A stretch of DNA of 64,000 nucleotides from Paenibacillus aceti (GCF_003614185.1 NZ_KZ987724.1:1232159-1296158); one strand, 5' to 3'. Shown: positions 51,223 through 60,080, numbered from the stretch's first letter. The notes: generated by a model from the letters alone, not told the origin. Numbers and translations are program-made.

Positions 51223-52647
51223 ATGAGTATACAGAAGAGATTAGTAGGAAGCTATGTGGTCGTTATCTTTCTTACCGTTCTGATTCTGGAGATCTTTCTG
51301 ATCGCCTCCGTCAGATTTTATTATTTACATAATGTGGAGCGGATTCTGATTAATCAAGCAGAGCTATCTGCTTCTTTTTTTCAGCAATATTTCGCCGAAG
51401 AGGATCTGGAGAGTCAGTCTGAGCGTCTATTGAAGGGGTTCGTGTATAATTCAGATGCCCAGGTTCAGATTATCACCGCATCCGGCCAACTGCTTCAGGA
51501 TTCTAATGGGTACGAGAGAAGCATGGGCAGCATCTCCATGGTCGAATATCCCGATGTTCAAGTAGCCATGACCGGCACGCCCGGAGTATGGAGGGGGAAG
51601 GACCCGCTCACCCATGAACCGGTCTTAGCCGTCTCTTACCCGCTGAAGAAGTATGAAGCGGATGTAACGCTCGGTGAGGTCCGATTCGCTACTTCCTTGA
51701 CGACGACGCTGCATACGGTCAAGCAGATTACACTGATTCTGATCTTGGTCGGACTGCTCGTTCTCGCGATCGTTACGCTGCTTGGGATGCTCCTGTCCTG
51801 GACCATCACCCGCTCGATCAAGGATCTCAAGCAGGCTGCCGACCGCATGACAGAAGGAGATTTCGATATACGTGTGCGTAAGCGTTATCAGGATGAGCTC
51901 GGCTCTCTGGCGGATACTTTGAATATGATGGCCGCAAGAATCCTGAAGACCGAGCAGCTCAAGAATGATTTTATCTCTTCGATCTCGCATGAGCTAAGAA
52001 CACCGCTTACCTCGATCAAGGGCTGGGTGATCACTTTGAAGGCCAACGGGAAAGATAATCAGCTTCTGATGGAGGAAGGGCTGGATATTATCGAGTCGGA
52101 GAGCGAGCGGTTGACTCATTTGGTGGATGAGCTGCTGGATTTCTCGAAGCTGGACAATGGAAGAATTACCCTCCAGCTCAGTCCGGTTCATCTCCAAGCC
52201 TTGCTTCAACAGATGGGCAAGCAGCTTGGTCCTAGAGCTGACAGGCAAGGGCTCGCATTGGAGATACAAGTCGATGAGCAGATTCCTCCTATCCAAGCTG
52301 ATGTAAACCGTCTGAAGCAGGTGCTGATTAATTTGCTGGATAATTCGTTCAAGCATACCGATCCGGGCGGCCTCATCCTGGTGAGCGCACATATGAAGCA
52401 AGGGCAAGCCTTGATTCGGGTGAAGGATACGGGGAGTGGGATCGCCGAGGATAAGCTGGCTCATGTGCTGCATCAATTCTATAAGGCGGATCAGCATGCG
52501 GCAGGCAGCGGCTTGGGTCTGGCCATATCAGATCGCATCATTCGACTGCATCGCGGAGAATTAAGAATCAGCAGTACGGTGGGAGAGGGGACGACGGTCG
52601 ATATCATCCTGCCTGTCGAAAATCAGCGAAATTTAACTATTTCATAA
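51223..52647 (+). CDS. Sensor histidine kinase, EnvZ/PhoR-like
   Basis: 474 residues from ATG 51223, four bases after the regulator stop. Membrane segment near 12-35, extracytoplasmic domain (about 36-180), second membrane segment (about 182-205), HAMP (WTITRSIKDLKQAADRMTEG), HisKA with FISSISHELRTPLTSIKGW, and an ATPase domain (LINLLDNSFKHTDPGG, VKDTGSGI, GSGLGLAISDRI). It phosphorylates the adjacent OmpR-type regulator. Neighbours suggest envelope-related input. Confidence 0.94.
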   Translation: MSIQKRLVGSYVVVIFLTVLILEIFLIASVRFYYLHNVERILINQAELSASFFQQYFAEEDLESQSERLLKGFVYNSDAQVQIITASGQLLQDSNGYERSMGSISMVEYPDVQVAMTGTPGVWRGKDPLTHEPVLAVSYPLKKYEADVTLGEVRFATSLTTTLHTVKQITLILILVGLLVLAIVTLLGMLLSWTITRSIKDLKQAADRMTEGDFDIRVRKRYQDELGSLADTLNMMAARILKTEQLKNDFISSISHELRTPLTSIKGWVITLKANGKDNQLLMEEGLDIIESESERLTHLVDELLDFSKLDNGRITLQLSPVHLQALLQQMGKQLGPRADRQGLALEIQVDEQIPPIQADVNRLKQVLINLLDNSFKHTDPGGLILVSAHMKQGQALIRVKDTGSGIAEDKLAHVLHQFYKADQHAAGSGLGLAISDRIIRLHRGELRISSTVGEGTTVDIILPVENQRNLTIS

Positions 52648-52715
52648 CCACTTTGGACGAAAGGATCATTACAATAGATATTAACCTTGGATACGCAGGG
52701 GGGATGATCATCAGC

Positions 52716-53252
52716 ATGCTTAGTAAATTAGGTCGAACCGGAATGATATTAATGCTGTCAGGGCTGCTTGGAGGATGTGGGATTCCCGCGATGCCAGCCG
52801 ATATGATCAGGCCTCCTGTATCTGCTAGTCGTCTTCAACAGGACAATACCAGCCGCGAGCTTATTCAACTGCTGCCGAAGCAGGCGCAGGTTATTGTACC
52901 GATGCAGAGCAATCTGGGGCAGACCATCTCCTATGGAGATATGGATGGAGACGGGGTCGATGAAGCGGTCGTGGTATACGAGGAGAATCTTCCGTCCGGC
53001 AGAGCCCTTAAGGCCGCCTTATTCCGGCAGCAGAACGATCGGTGGCAAATTTTATCGGAAATCAAGGGCTTTGGATACGGGGTTGAGTATGCCGGATTTC
53101 CGGATACGAACCGCGATGGACGATCCGAGCTTGCTCTTAGCTGGTCGCTGGGAGAGGCTGGGAATGGACTGGATATTTATGAATTAGATGATAATGGCTT
53201 GAGGCTTGTTAAGAAAAAGCAAGAATTCCGTGGAAAGGTTGAGCTGGATTAA
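52716..53252 (+). CDS. Lipoprotein with FG-GAP/VCBS-like calcium-binding repeats
   Basis: 178 residues. The start at ATG 52716 gives a good lipoprotein signal (LLGGC, Cys21). GGGGGG lies 12 nt upstream. Longer readings to 52653 are possible. The mature part has two integrin-like repeats with acidic calcium-binding loops (YGDMDGDGVDEAVVVYEE and FPDTNRDGRSELALSWS). It follows the kinase gene by 68 nt and may be an accessory of that signalling unit. No enzyme motif is present. Confidence 0.78.
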   Translation: MLSKLGRTGMILMLSGLLGGCGIPAMPADMIRPPVSASRLQQDNTSRELIQLLPKQAQVIVPMQSNLGQTISYGDMDGDGVDEAVVVYEENLPSGRALKAALFRQQNDRWQILSEIKGFGYGVEYAGFPDTNRDGRSELALSWSLGEAGNGLDIYELDDNGLRLVKKKQEFRGKVELD

Positions 53253-53277
53253 TCGATATAGCTATATCAAACACGGG

Positions 53278-53333
53278 TAGTCCGTCCGGGGCACAGGTCT
53301 TGAATCAAGACGTGTTCGCGCTCAGTGGACTAT
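53278..53333 (+). terminator. Complex hairpin after the lipoprotein gene
   Basis: Outer stem TAGTCC (53278-53283) and GGACTA (53327-53332) encloses an inner TCTTG/CAAGA stem. The following T tract is short (TTT), so termination is uncertain. Confidence 0.4.
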
Positions 53334-53393
53334 TTGTGATGCCCATTTTTATGTCTATACATCTACATGTCTACGAGGATAGAGGTCATAGTA

Positions 53394-54515
53394 ATGCTTA
53401 AGCGCAAAATTGAAAAGCTGGATAAATTCATTCTATTCATTCTCGTCTGTCTCGTAGCCTGCGGAACCCTCTCGATCTATGAGGCTACTAGAGATACGAA
53501 GCTGGAAGGGCTTCATATCAACAACTTATATCTGTTTGCGTTCTTTTGCATACCGATGCTGGTGATCTTCTGGATCGATTATAAGGCTCTGTTGGGAAAA
53601 ATATTGTACATCGGCTACGCCATGGGCATAGGCTTGCTCATCGCGCTGAAGTTTGCGGGCGAGAACATCAATGGAGCGGTGCGCTGGCTGAACATCGGTC
53701 CCTTTCAGCTCCAGCCCTCCGAGCTCGTCAAGATATTCACCATCCTGCTCGCTGCTCAGCTGCTGAGTAGAAGACAGGGGGAACAGCTTCGTCTATTCAA
53801 GGATTTGCTGCCCGTCTGCATCGTTTTCATGATCCCGACCATCCTGATTATGAAGCAGCCGGATCTGGGGACTGCGCTTGTGTTTATCGGCGTGTTAATC
53901 AGCATGCTGTGGATGGGCAATATCCGCTTACTTTACATGATCCTGTTCATCTCCATTATGGTCACTGCGATCGTGACTATATTTTGGCTGTACAATGCGA
54001 ACCAGGAATTGCTGGCCAGATTTGTGGAGCCGCATCAGATGTCGCGGATTCAGACCTTCCTTGATCCCGCAAGCGATCCTGATAAATCATGGCATGTCAA
54101 AAACGCGATGCGCGCCATTAGCTCGGGCGGCTTGAGTGGAGGCGATGGATATTACATCGAGAAGGGCTTCATTCCCTATGCCTATTCGGACTCGATCTAT
54201 GTCGTCATCGGTGAGAATTACGGGTTTTTAGGATCGGCGGTCCTGCTTGTGCTGTATTTTCTGCTCATTTATCGGATGATTCAAATTGTCATCGAAAGTC
54301 AGGATTACGCCGGGGCTTACATTGTCATCGGGATTGTGGGCATGCTGGCTTTTCAAATCTTCGTGAACATCGGCATGTTAATCGGTTTAGTTCCGCTGAC
54401 GGGGATCTCATTGCCATTCATCAGCTATGGCGGCAGCTCTCTGTTCAGCAATATGCTCGCGATCGGGCTGGTGCTAAGCGTTCACGCTCATAATAGCAAT
54501 CAGGCCTCTTCATAG
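53394..54515 (+). CDS. SEDS-family protein (RodA/FtsW-like)
   Basis: 373 residues from ATG 53394, with AGAGGT eight bases upstream. About ten membrane segments and the SEDS signatures: NGAVRWLNIGPFQLQPSELV, KQPDLGTALVFIGVL, GYYIEKGFIPYAYSDSIYVV and the C-terminal LPFISYGGSS. SEDS proteins polymerise lipid II into glycan strands together with a class B penicillin-binding protein, which is not encoded nearby. The GDGYYIEKGFIPYAYSD region resembles the RodA side of the family. Confidence 0.92.
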   Translation: MLKRKIEKLDKFILFILVCLVACGTLSIYEATRDTKLEGLHINNLYLFAFFCIPMLVIFWIDYKALLGKILYIGYAMGIGLLIALKFAGENINGAVRWLNIGPFQLQPSELVKIFTILLAAQLLSRRQGEQLRLFKDLLPVCIVFMIPTILIMKQPDLGTALVFIGVLISMLWMGNIRLLYMILFISIMVTAIVTIFWLYNANQELLARFVEPHQMSRIQTFLDPASDPDKSWHVKNAMRAISSGGLSGGDGYYIEKGFIPYAYSDSIYVVIGENYGFLGSAVLLVLYFLLIYRMIQIVIESQDYAGAYIVIGIVGMLAFQIFVNIGMLIGLVPLTGISLPFISYGGSSLFSNMLAIGLVLSVHAHNSNQASS

Positions 54516-54576
54516 GATTTCAAGCACCACACAGATTTACTATTATCTACTACTTATCAGGAAGAAGGGTTGAATA

Positions 54577-55194
54577 TTGAGTTTTTTCCAAATAGATACG
54601 CTTATATTCGAAGCGATTAATCAGTTATCTGTATCACTAGATGCACTGAATCCATTGATGCGCTTTCTGTCCAAACAGGCGGAATATCTCTTCTATCTCG
54701 GAATCATCATCTATTGGTTCGCTGGCGGGCGGGAGAACAAGAAAATGGTCATCGTAGCGCTCGCTGCCGCCTGCATCGGCTTTGGAGCCGGAGAAGTGCT
54801 GTCTCATTTATTCTATCGGGACAGACCCTTCGTCGCGATGGAGGTGCATCAATTAATCTCCCATGCTGCGAACGCCTCATTTCCTAGCAATCATTCCATC
54901 GGCTCCTTTGTCATCGCCACCGCCATTTGCCTGTATCGGCATAAGGATGGCATTCTGTGGCTTCCGCTCGCCAGTCTGATCGCCTTCTCCCGCATCTGGA
55001 ATGGGGTTCACTTCCCATCTGATGTGGTAGGAGGGGCACTGATCGGTGTCATCAGCGCAATTCTAGTCCATCAACTCGTTCGTCATTGGGCCTTCGCCCG
55101 CAAGTGTACGGACGCCTGTCTGGGTTTATATGATAGCCTTTGGAGCAAGGCAGGTCTGCCTCGCTCGCAGAATCAGTCGTCACGTATAGACTAA
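54577..55194 (+). CDS. PAP2-family membrane phosphatase
   Basis: 205 residues from TTG 54577 with AGAAGGG upstream. Five to six membrane segments. The three phosphatase motifs are readable: HLFYRDRPF, SFPSNHS and SRIWNGVHFPSDVVGG. The likely reaction is dephosphorylation of undecaprenyl diphosphate at the outer face of the membrane (BcrC-like). The substrate could also be phosphatidylglycerol phosphate. It lies between SEDS and LCP genes, which fits a role in wall-precursor recycling. Confidence 0.9.
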   Translation: MSFFQIDTLIFEAINQLSVSLDALNPLMRFLSKQAEYLFYLGIIIYWFAGGRENKKMVIVALAAACIGFGAGEVLSHLFYRDRPFVAMEVHQLISHAANASFPSNHSIGSFVIATAICLYRHKDGILWLPLASLIAFSRIWNGVHFPSDVVGGALIGVISAILVHQLVRHWAFARKCTDACLGLYDSLWSKAGLPRSQNQSSRID

Positions 55195-55221
55195 TAAGGC
55201 AACATCGAATTGGAGGAAGCT

Positions 55222-56256
55222 ATGTTTTACATCAGCAAAAAATTGACCGTACGTAAAGCCCTGAAAGCGTTTGTAGCCGTATTCGTCATACTGATTCTCG
55301 GGGCTTGCAGCTATGCCGGATATCTCTATTACAAGGCGGATCATGCGATACAGCAAATATCTGCCGTGGAAAAGCCTGTTGAATCGCCGGATGCAGGTGA
55401 TGTGGGGGTGCCCCCGCTTGAGCCAGCTCCGGATCTGAAACCGATGATTTTGCTCTTGGCAGGCATCGACAGCCGGGAGGGCGGGGAAGGGATGATGAAC
55501 ACGGATGTGCTGATGCTGGTAAGCTATAACCCTGATACCCGTTCAGCCAGCTTCCTGTCGATCCCGCGGGATTTAAAGATCAAGACGAAATCATCATCAT
55601 CCCGCAAGGCTAATTATTATTATGCTCATTACTATATTAAGGATAAATCTCAGGCTATGGCAAATACGAAGCAATTGTTCAGTGAGATGTTCGATCTGCC
55701 GATCGACTATATGGTCGTGGTCAATTTCGATGCTTTGCGCCAGACGGTGGATGCGCTGAATGGACTGCAGATCGATGTTGAAATGGATATGAAGTATCGC
55801 GATACGGCAGACGGGACGAATATTGACCTGCACAAGGGGCTGCAGAAATTGGATGGTCAGCAGGTGCTCGACTACGTACGCTATCGCAAATCTAACCAAG
55901 GCACCCAGGAGTCTTCCGACTTCGCGCGCAATCAGCGACAGCAGAAGGTGATCAAGCAGATTTTGGAGAAGATGAGCGCCTTGAGCGGGGTTAGCCAATG
56001 GGGGGCCATCCTGGATATTATCGGGGATAATGTCGTCTCGGACATTCCGGAGTCTCTGCTGCGTCAAGGAATCTTCAATTTCTCCAGTCTGAAGCCGGAT
56101 CAAATTCAGTCTTTGCATATGGATAGCACCTGGAAGAGTCCCTTTGTCTATGTGAAGCAGTCTGATCTTTACGATGCGCTGGCGACATTGAGGGAAGAAG
56201 CCGGGCTTGATAAGGACAGTCACCCACAGTTCGAATCGATTGGCACATTGAATTAG
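55222..56256 (+). CDS. LytR-CpsA-Psr family wall-polymer ligase
   Basis: 344 residues from ATG 55222 after GGAGG at 55212-55216. An N-terminal membrane anchor (about 12-35), a Pro/Asp-rich linker, then the LCP domain: LLAGIDSREGGEGMMNTDVL, SFLSIPRDLKI, ALNGLQIDVEMDM and LDGQQVLDYVRYRKS...DFARNQRQQ. LCP proteins transfer teichoic-acid-like polymers from undecaprenyl carrier to peptidoglycan. It is the third envelope gene in a row, and it uses the same direction. Confidence 0.93.
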   Translation: MFYISKKLTVRKALKAFVAVFVILILGACSYAGYLYYKADHAIQQISAVEKPVESPDAGDVGVPPLEPAPDLKPMILLLAGIDSREGGEGMMNTDVLMLVSYNPDTRSASFLSIPRDLKIKTKSSSSRKANYYYAHYYIKDKSQAMANTKQLFSEMFDLPIDYMVVVNFDALRQTVDALNGLQIDVEMDMKYRDTADGTNIDLHKGLQKLDGQQVLDYVRYRKSNQGTQESSDFARNQRQQKVIKQILEKMSALSGVSQWGAILDIIGDNVVSDIPESLLRQGIFNFSSLKPDQIQSLHMDSTWKSPFVYVKQSDLYDALATLREEAGLDKDSHPQFESIGTLN

Positions 56257-56351
56257 GGTAGGCTGATGCTGCTTCCGGCTCGGCTCCAATGTATTGTAAA
56301 AACACGACAAGTACCACGGTTTCCGATAAAGTCAGGAGTTGATCGATCATC

Positions 56352-56507
56352 ATGCCTGCCGAGACGATGGATCGCCAGATGCCAATCGATCTGACGCAGT
56401 TAGCTATGGAGCTGGGGGATCATGATCAGTCGCATTTTATTAAGGATTTCAAAGCGGTCGTCGGCTGTACACCGGATGAATACCGCAGAAACTTGCGGGA
56501 CAGCTGA
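56352..56507 (+). pseudogene. Remnant of an AraC-family regulator (C-terminal helix-turn-helix only)
   Basis: The 51-codon frame MPAETMDRQMPIDLTQLAME continues GDHDQSHFIKDFKAVVGCTP-DEYRR and matches only the last helix-turn-helix of AraC/XylS regulators. An in-frame stop lies at 56340-56342, no ribosome site is seen, and no upstream part of such a gene was recognised. It is too short to be an intact regulator. Confidence 0.7.
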
Positions 56508-56580
56508 GATCTACTGATGGAATTGTAGTAAAATATATAGTTGAATATCGTTGATAGATTATATAGGGGGGTGAACGGCT

Positions 56581-57588
56581 GTGACGACGGAAATATTTTT
56601 CTCTTCTCCTAAGCTGGGAGAGATAACAGGGAAGCAGCTGCAGTTGATGCTGCATCGCTTCCATCTGGGCGAATTGATCTCATATGCGCCTACCTCGAAA
56701 GGGGTTGGCCAACAGACCTTGTTCCTGCAATCCACTACAGGGGAGTATGTGTTGAAGGGAAATCCGCTCTATCCTGGGCAATTCATCGAGGAGAAGTATT
56801 ATATCGAGCACTTGCGATCAACCACATCATTGCCGATTCCGCCGCTATATATTGTGGATGAAGCAGAGGACATCTTCGGCTGGTCCTATGCCATCATGTC
56901 CCGACTGCCAGGATTGCATTTGAGTGATCCCGCTGCGTATGCCGGGCTGAACGAAGTCGAACGGGAAGCAGTTGCCTTATTGCTGGCGGACACATTAGCG
57001 CAAATGCAGTGCTGGAAAGTTGATCGCTGTGGAGAGTATAAGCCGCTGGAGGGGAGAATCATAGAATTCTCCGCAGGATATACCGCCTGGCTTTATGAGC
57101 GGATCAGGTACTGGTTAGCCGATGCGAAGAATTATTCTACAGTTACGGAGCAGGACCTCGCATGGGTGGAGGAAGTATTGAGCAGTGCAGAGTTGGCCTT
57201 TAACGAGCTTTCTGCTCCAGTCTACGTCATGGGGGACTATAAGCTGGACAATCTGCTCTTCCAGCCTCAAGCCGATGGATGGCGGCTATCGGGTCTATTT
57301 GATTTCACTAACGGCTACTTCGGCGACGGCTTGGCGGATGTAAGCCGAATTATGACCATGTATCTGGACCGGGGAGAAGTCGAGGCGGCCACCCAGTTCA
57401 TCAAACGCTACTATCTTAATTCAGAATCCAAAGCTGGCTTCAAGGAACGCTATCGGGTCCATATCCTGCACCAACGGGTGCTGGATTGGGGCTGCGCCTA
57501 TGCGATTAATCAAGTCACCTGGGGCAGAGAACTTTCCTTTGCCGATTGGGCTTCAGAATTTATAGATTTACCGGTAGGGGTGGAGTAA
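56581..57588 (+). CDS. Aminoglycoside phosphotransferase-family protein
   Basis: 335 residues from GTG 56581 after AGGGGGGTGA. A protein-kinase-like fold of the APH/choline kinase superfamily: ATP-site Lys in YVLKGNPLYPG, a catalytic loop VMGDYKLDNLLF (here Met replaces the usual His before GD), and the metal-binding Asp in SGLFDFTNGYFGDGLADVSR. It may phosphorylate a small alcohol such as a sugar, choline-like compound or antibiotic. The actual substrate is unknown and drug resistance should not be assumed. Confidence 0.87.
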   Translation: MTTEIFFSSPKLGEITGKQLQLMLHRFHLGELISYAPTSKGVGQQTLFLQSTTGEYVLKGNPLYPGQFIEEKYYIEHLRSTTSLPIPPLYIVDEAEDIFGWSYAIMSRLPGLHLSDPAAYAGLNEVEREAVALLLADTLAQMQCWKVDRCGEYKPLEGRIIEFSAGYTAWLYERIRYWLADAKNYSTVTEQDLAWVEEVLSSAELAFNELSAPVYVMGDYKLDNLLFQPQADGWRLSGLFDFTNGYFGDGLADVSRIMTMYLDRGEVEAATQFIKRYYLNSESKAGFKERYRVHILHQRVLDWGCAYAINQVTWGRELSFADWASEFIDLPVGVE

Positions 57589-57641
57589 TTGTCCATCAGG
57601 CCATCGGCTACGCTCACCGACCAGATCGGCTCGAAAATCGG

Positions 57642-57829
57642 AAATTCCTGCAAAAGTGCAGGCTTTTCAATCCCAAACCGCCTCTTCTGGATAAATACCT
57701 GCAAATATGCAGGTATTTCCTTATATTTTGGCTAAATCAAGCCTATACGGAGAAAAAAGATGCATTTTCGCAGGAATTTACTCTTTTAGGACGAATATCA
57801 GCAAAATTCCTGCATAATCGCAGGCTTTT
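57642..57829. repeat. Four-palindrome intergenic element, CCTGCA/TGCAGG core (copy B)
   Basis: Units lie at 57642-57667, 57693-57718, 57753-57780 (degenerate left arm) and 57803-57829. Centres are 51, 61 and 50 bp apart. Spacers are homologous to copy A: CCAAACC...TTCTG in spacer 1, AAATCAAGCC in spacer 2, and a TTTxAGGxCG-like word in spacer 3. Confidence 0.85.
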
Positions 57830-58237
57830 CCGGAAGACGCCCTAACGCCGCTCCACAAACTTACGATTCTTAAACTTACTTGTCTATTCTCAAGCCCTTC
57901 CTTTATGCCGTATGAAGATTCATATTGCATCAATCCACTATATTAATGTCATTAATCATTTATACAATTAACTCATCTGTAAATCCGCCCAATTCTCTTA
58001 TTTAGCGACATGAACTATGTCGATTTAACGTCTTTGTTTACTCTAAATAAGTGTGATTTATGGTTACTATTTTATGATAATATGAGGGGGAGGCATTTGT
58101 GGAGCTCTGAGCAACGGATGACTAAATTAACAGTCAGTTAACACTAGTATAGGTCATCTTTTATTGGTAGATAATACTTACTAAGAATACAATGCTATAC
58201 GAAAATATTGAAATTTAGATTGGAGTAGAAGAAAGAG
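57830..58237. other. AT-rich gene-free region before the toxin-antitoxin pair
   Basis: No credible gene. The sequence becomes markedly AT-rich from about 57870 and stays so into the hepT-like gene, unlike the flanking housekeeping genes. A GAGGGGGAGG near 58082 is not followed by an open frame of any length. Confidence 0.5.
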
Positions 58238-58681
58238 ATGAATAAGTCCTCTAGTTCCAGTAGTGATAAAACGTTAAAAGAACGTAAGCTTTCGACACTA
58301 AACAGGCAAATAGAAGACTTGCGAAAAACGATCAAAACCTACAATGTTTGGTCAGAACAAGACTCGAATTTGAAAGATTCTCTTTCCAGATCCGTAGTAT
58401 CTTCTTTTGTAGGTAGTGTAGAAGGTGTCCTGAATTATGTCGGATTTTTAGCTAAAAATTACTATTTTGAAAGCACCCCACATCTTCTAGATAAGTTAAA
58501 ATTTGCTTACAAGAGAGGTTGGATTGTGAATGAAAATTTATGGGAAAGCTTAGTTAAGAGCAGACATCGTATGTCCCATGTATACAGTGGGTTTGAGGCA
58601 AACTCTCTTGTAAAGCGTATATTTTCCGAGGGATATCTAGAAGAAATCTACCAACTTGTCGAGGTTTTACAAAATGAATAA
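58238..58681 (+). CDS. HEPN-domain toxin, HepT-like
   Basis: 147 residues from ATG 58238. After a Ser-rich start, an all-helical HEPN/nucleotidyltransferase substrate-binding domain follows (HI0074-like). The sequence KSRHRMSHVYSG contains the RX4HXY motif (R, four residues, H, V, Y) that forms the RNase active site of HepT toxins. The Tyr is the residue AMPylated by the partner antitoxin in type VII systems. Its end overlaps the next gene by 8 nt. Base composition is more AT-rich than the surroundings, which suggests horizontal acquisition. Confidence 0.85.
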   Translation: MNKSSSSSSDKTLKERKLSTLNRQIEDLRKTIKTYNVWSEQDSNLKDSLSRSVVSSFVGSVEGVLNYVGFLAKNYYFESTPHLLDKLKFAYKRGWIVNENLWESLVKSRHRMSHVYSGFEANSLVKRIFSEGYLEEIYQLVEVLQNE

Positions 58682-58985
58682 GCCCGTCCTATCTAAAAGC
58701 CTGGAAATGTCGTTGAAAGGTATTCTCTATATGTTTCCTGAAATAACAGAGATGATCCTGTTCGGATCGAGAGCTACGGGTAAGGTCCGTATAGGGTCAG
58801 ACTTGGACATCTATGTCGATGCTACCGATAAATTAGATAAAATATGCTATGAGATCTGGGAAGAGGCCTGTATAGTTCCGGTTGATGTCATAACGCCTGA
58901 AATTTTGGAGGGTTCTCCAGAACTAGCGGAGGAGATCGAGGAACATGGTATAGACTTGATAGCTTACTTTGGGTTGAAGAGGTAG
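58674..58985 (+). CDS. Minimal nucleotidyltransferase antitoxin, MntA-like
   Basis: 103 residues from ATG 58674, preceded by GAGG and overlapping the toxin gene by 8 nt. It carries the MNT signature GSRATGKVRIGSDLDIYVD, that is GSX10DXD, with the third carboxylate likely in VDVITPE. In characterised pairs this enzyme AMPylates the HepT tyrosine and neutralises it. Length fits the family. Order and overlap of the two genes are those of a standard HEPN-MNT module. Confidence 0.87.
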   Translation: MNKPVLSKSLEMSLKGILYMFPEITEMILFGSRATGKVRIGSDLDIYVDATDKLDKICYEIWEEACIVPVDVITPEILEGSPELAEEIEEHGIDLIAYFGLKR

Positions 58986-59074
58986 TATCTGTGTATAGAG
59001 TGGCGCCGGATCGGGCTGGAGCAGCATAGTGCCGGCAGCCAACCCCTACTTATCGGTTCGTTAGCTGCGCCAAC

Positions 59075-59099
59075 ACTGCGCTGCCCGAAATAGCGCAGT
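59075..59099. other. Hairpin between antitoxin and recombinase genes
   Basis: Perfect 7-bp inverted repeat ACTGCGC (59075-59081) and GCGCAGT (59093-59099) with an 11-nt loop, just after the recombinase stop on its strand. No T run follows, so it is not a standard terminator. Confidence 0.5.
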
Positions 59100-59102
59100 A
59101 CA

Positions 59103-60062
59103 TCACTTCACTTGCTGCTTCAGCTTCAATCGGCTTAGATCCGGATGAATGCTGTTCATCGCTTTTTTCTTCGTTTCATCGAGCACATGGGTGTAGATTT
59201 GTGTCGTTGAAATGTCCTCATGCCCCAGCAGCTCCTGCACCGTACGCAGATCCGCTCCACTGCGCAGCAAATCCGTAGCAAAGGAGTGCCTCAGCTTATG
59301 CGCCGACAGCTTCATTCCCCGCAGCTCGGGATATTCGCTCTGCAAGGCCGCAAAAGTTTTCTCCGCCACCGTCTGTACCATCCGCTTACTAATTCTTCGT
59401 CCAAACTGTGATACGAACATAGCGTGTTGATCTTTTTTATTCTTAGGTTCGATCCGTTCGCCCATGTAATGCTGCAGCAGCTCGTTCATTTCAGCAGGGA
59501 GGGGGATGTAACGCCATTTCTCCCCTTTACCAAGTACACCAAGCTCTGACCGTTCTTTATTGAAATCATTAACGTTGAGACGCACAATCTCACTAACGCG
59601 CAAGCCGGCATATGCCATGAGTGCTACGATCGTAATATCGCGGATGACATATTTTCCCTCAATAAGCTGAAGGCAGGCATCGAGAAAGGGCTTCTCCAAA
59701 TAAGTAGGCTTACGGTTCTTATCCACCTTGGCCCTCTCAATATTCAAGGCTGGATTATGATTTGTCATTTGGAATTTCACCAGCACTTTATAGAAGAGAC
59801 GGATCGCCGACTGGCATCGGTTCCGATATCTCGCTCCAGCACCCGCCTCACGGACGAGAGTCAGGTGATTCATGACGTCGAAGTCAGATACATCGCCTAC
59901 ATTCTTACCATCCAAGTTATGAAGAAAATGCATCACATCGAAAGTGTAAGCTTTTTGCGTCTCCTTGGAATATTCCCGGTCTTTCATATAAATCGAAAAT
60001 AGCTGTAATTCGCGTTCATATTGCTCGGCAATAGCTGTATTGTTCATCAGAATCGCATCCAT
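59103..60062 (-). CDS. Tyrosine recombinase/integrase (XerC/D-like)
   Basis: 319 residues from the start at 60062. An N-terminal SAM-like core-binding domain (about 12-105, [20 protein letters not shown]) and a C-terminal catalytic domain. The active-site residues are present: Arg in [11 protein letters not shown], Lys in [11 protein letters not shown], His and Arg in [12 protein letters not shown], His in [11 protein letters not shown] and Tyr in IYTHV. The ribosome site is poor. A 30-bp near-perfect palindrome lies 19 bp upstream of the start. Its position next to a toxin-antitoxin pair suggests a mobile or stabilised island, though no matching attachment repeats were found. Confidence 0.9.
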   Translation of the reverse strand: MDAILMNNTAIAEQYERELQLFSIYMKDREYSKETQKAYTFDVMHFLHNLDGKNVGDVSDFDVMNHLTLVREAGAGARYRNRCQSAIRLFYKVLVKFQMTNHNPALNIERAKVDKNRKPTYLEKPFLDACLQLIEGKYVIRDITIVALMAYAGLRVSEIVRLNVNDFNKERSELGVLGKGEKWRYIPLPAEMNELLQHYMGERIEPKNKKDQHAMFVSQFGRRISKRMVQTVAEKTFAALQSEYPELRGMKLSAHKLRHSFATDLLRSGADLRTVQELLGHEDISTTQIYTHVLDETKKKAMNSIHPDLSRLKLKQQVK

Positions 60063-60080
60063 TTCATCGTTTAAAAGGGA

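Noticed and set aside
57693-57829. Rho-independent terminators from the CCTGCA hairpins
   Set aside because: Individual hairpins end in short T runs at best and occur four in a row in either orientation, so they are better explained as a repeat family. Incidental termination is possible.
59020-59100. Integron attC-like site beside the recombinase
   Set aside because: The core words (CCAAC...GTTAGC) do not form a proper attC pairing, and the recombinase lacks visible integron-specific features.
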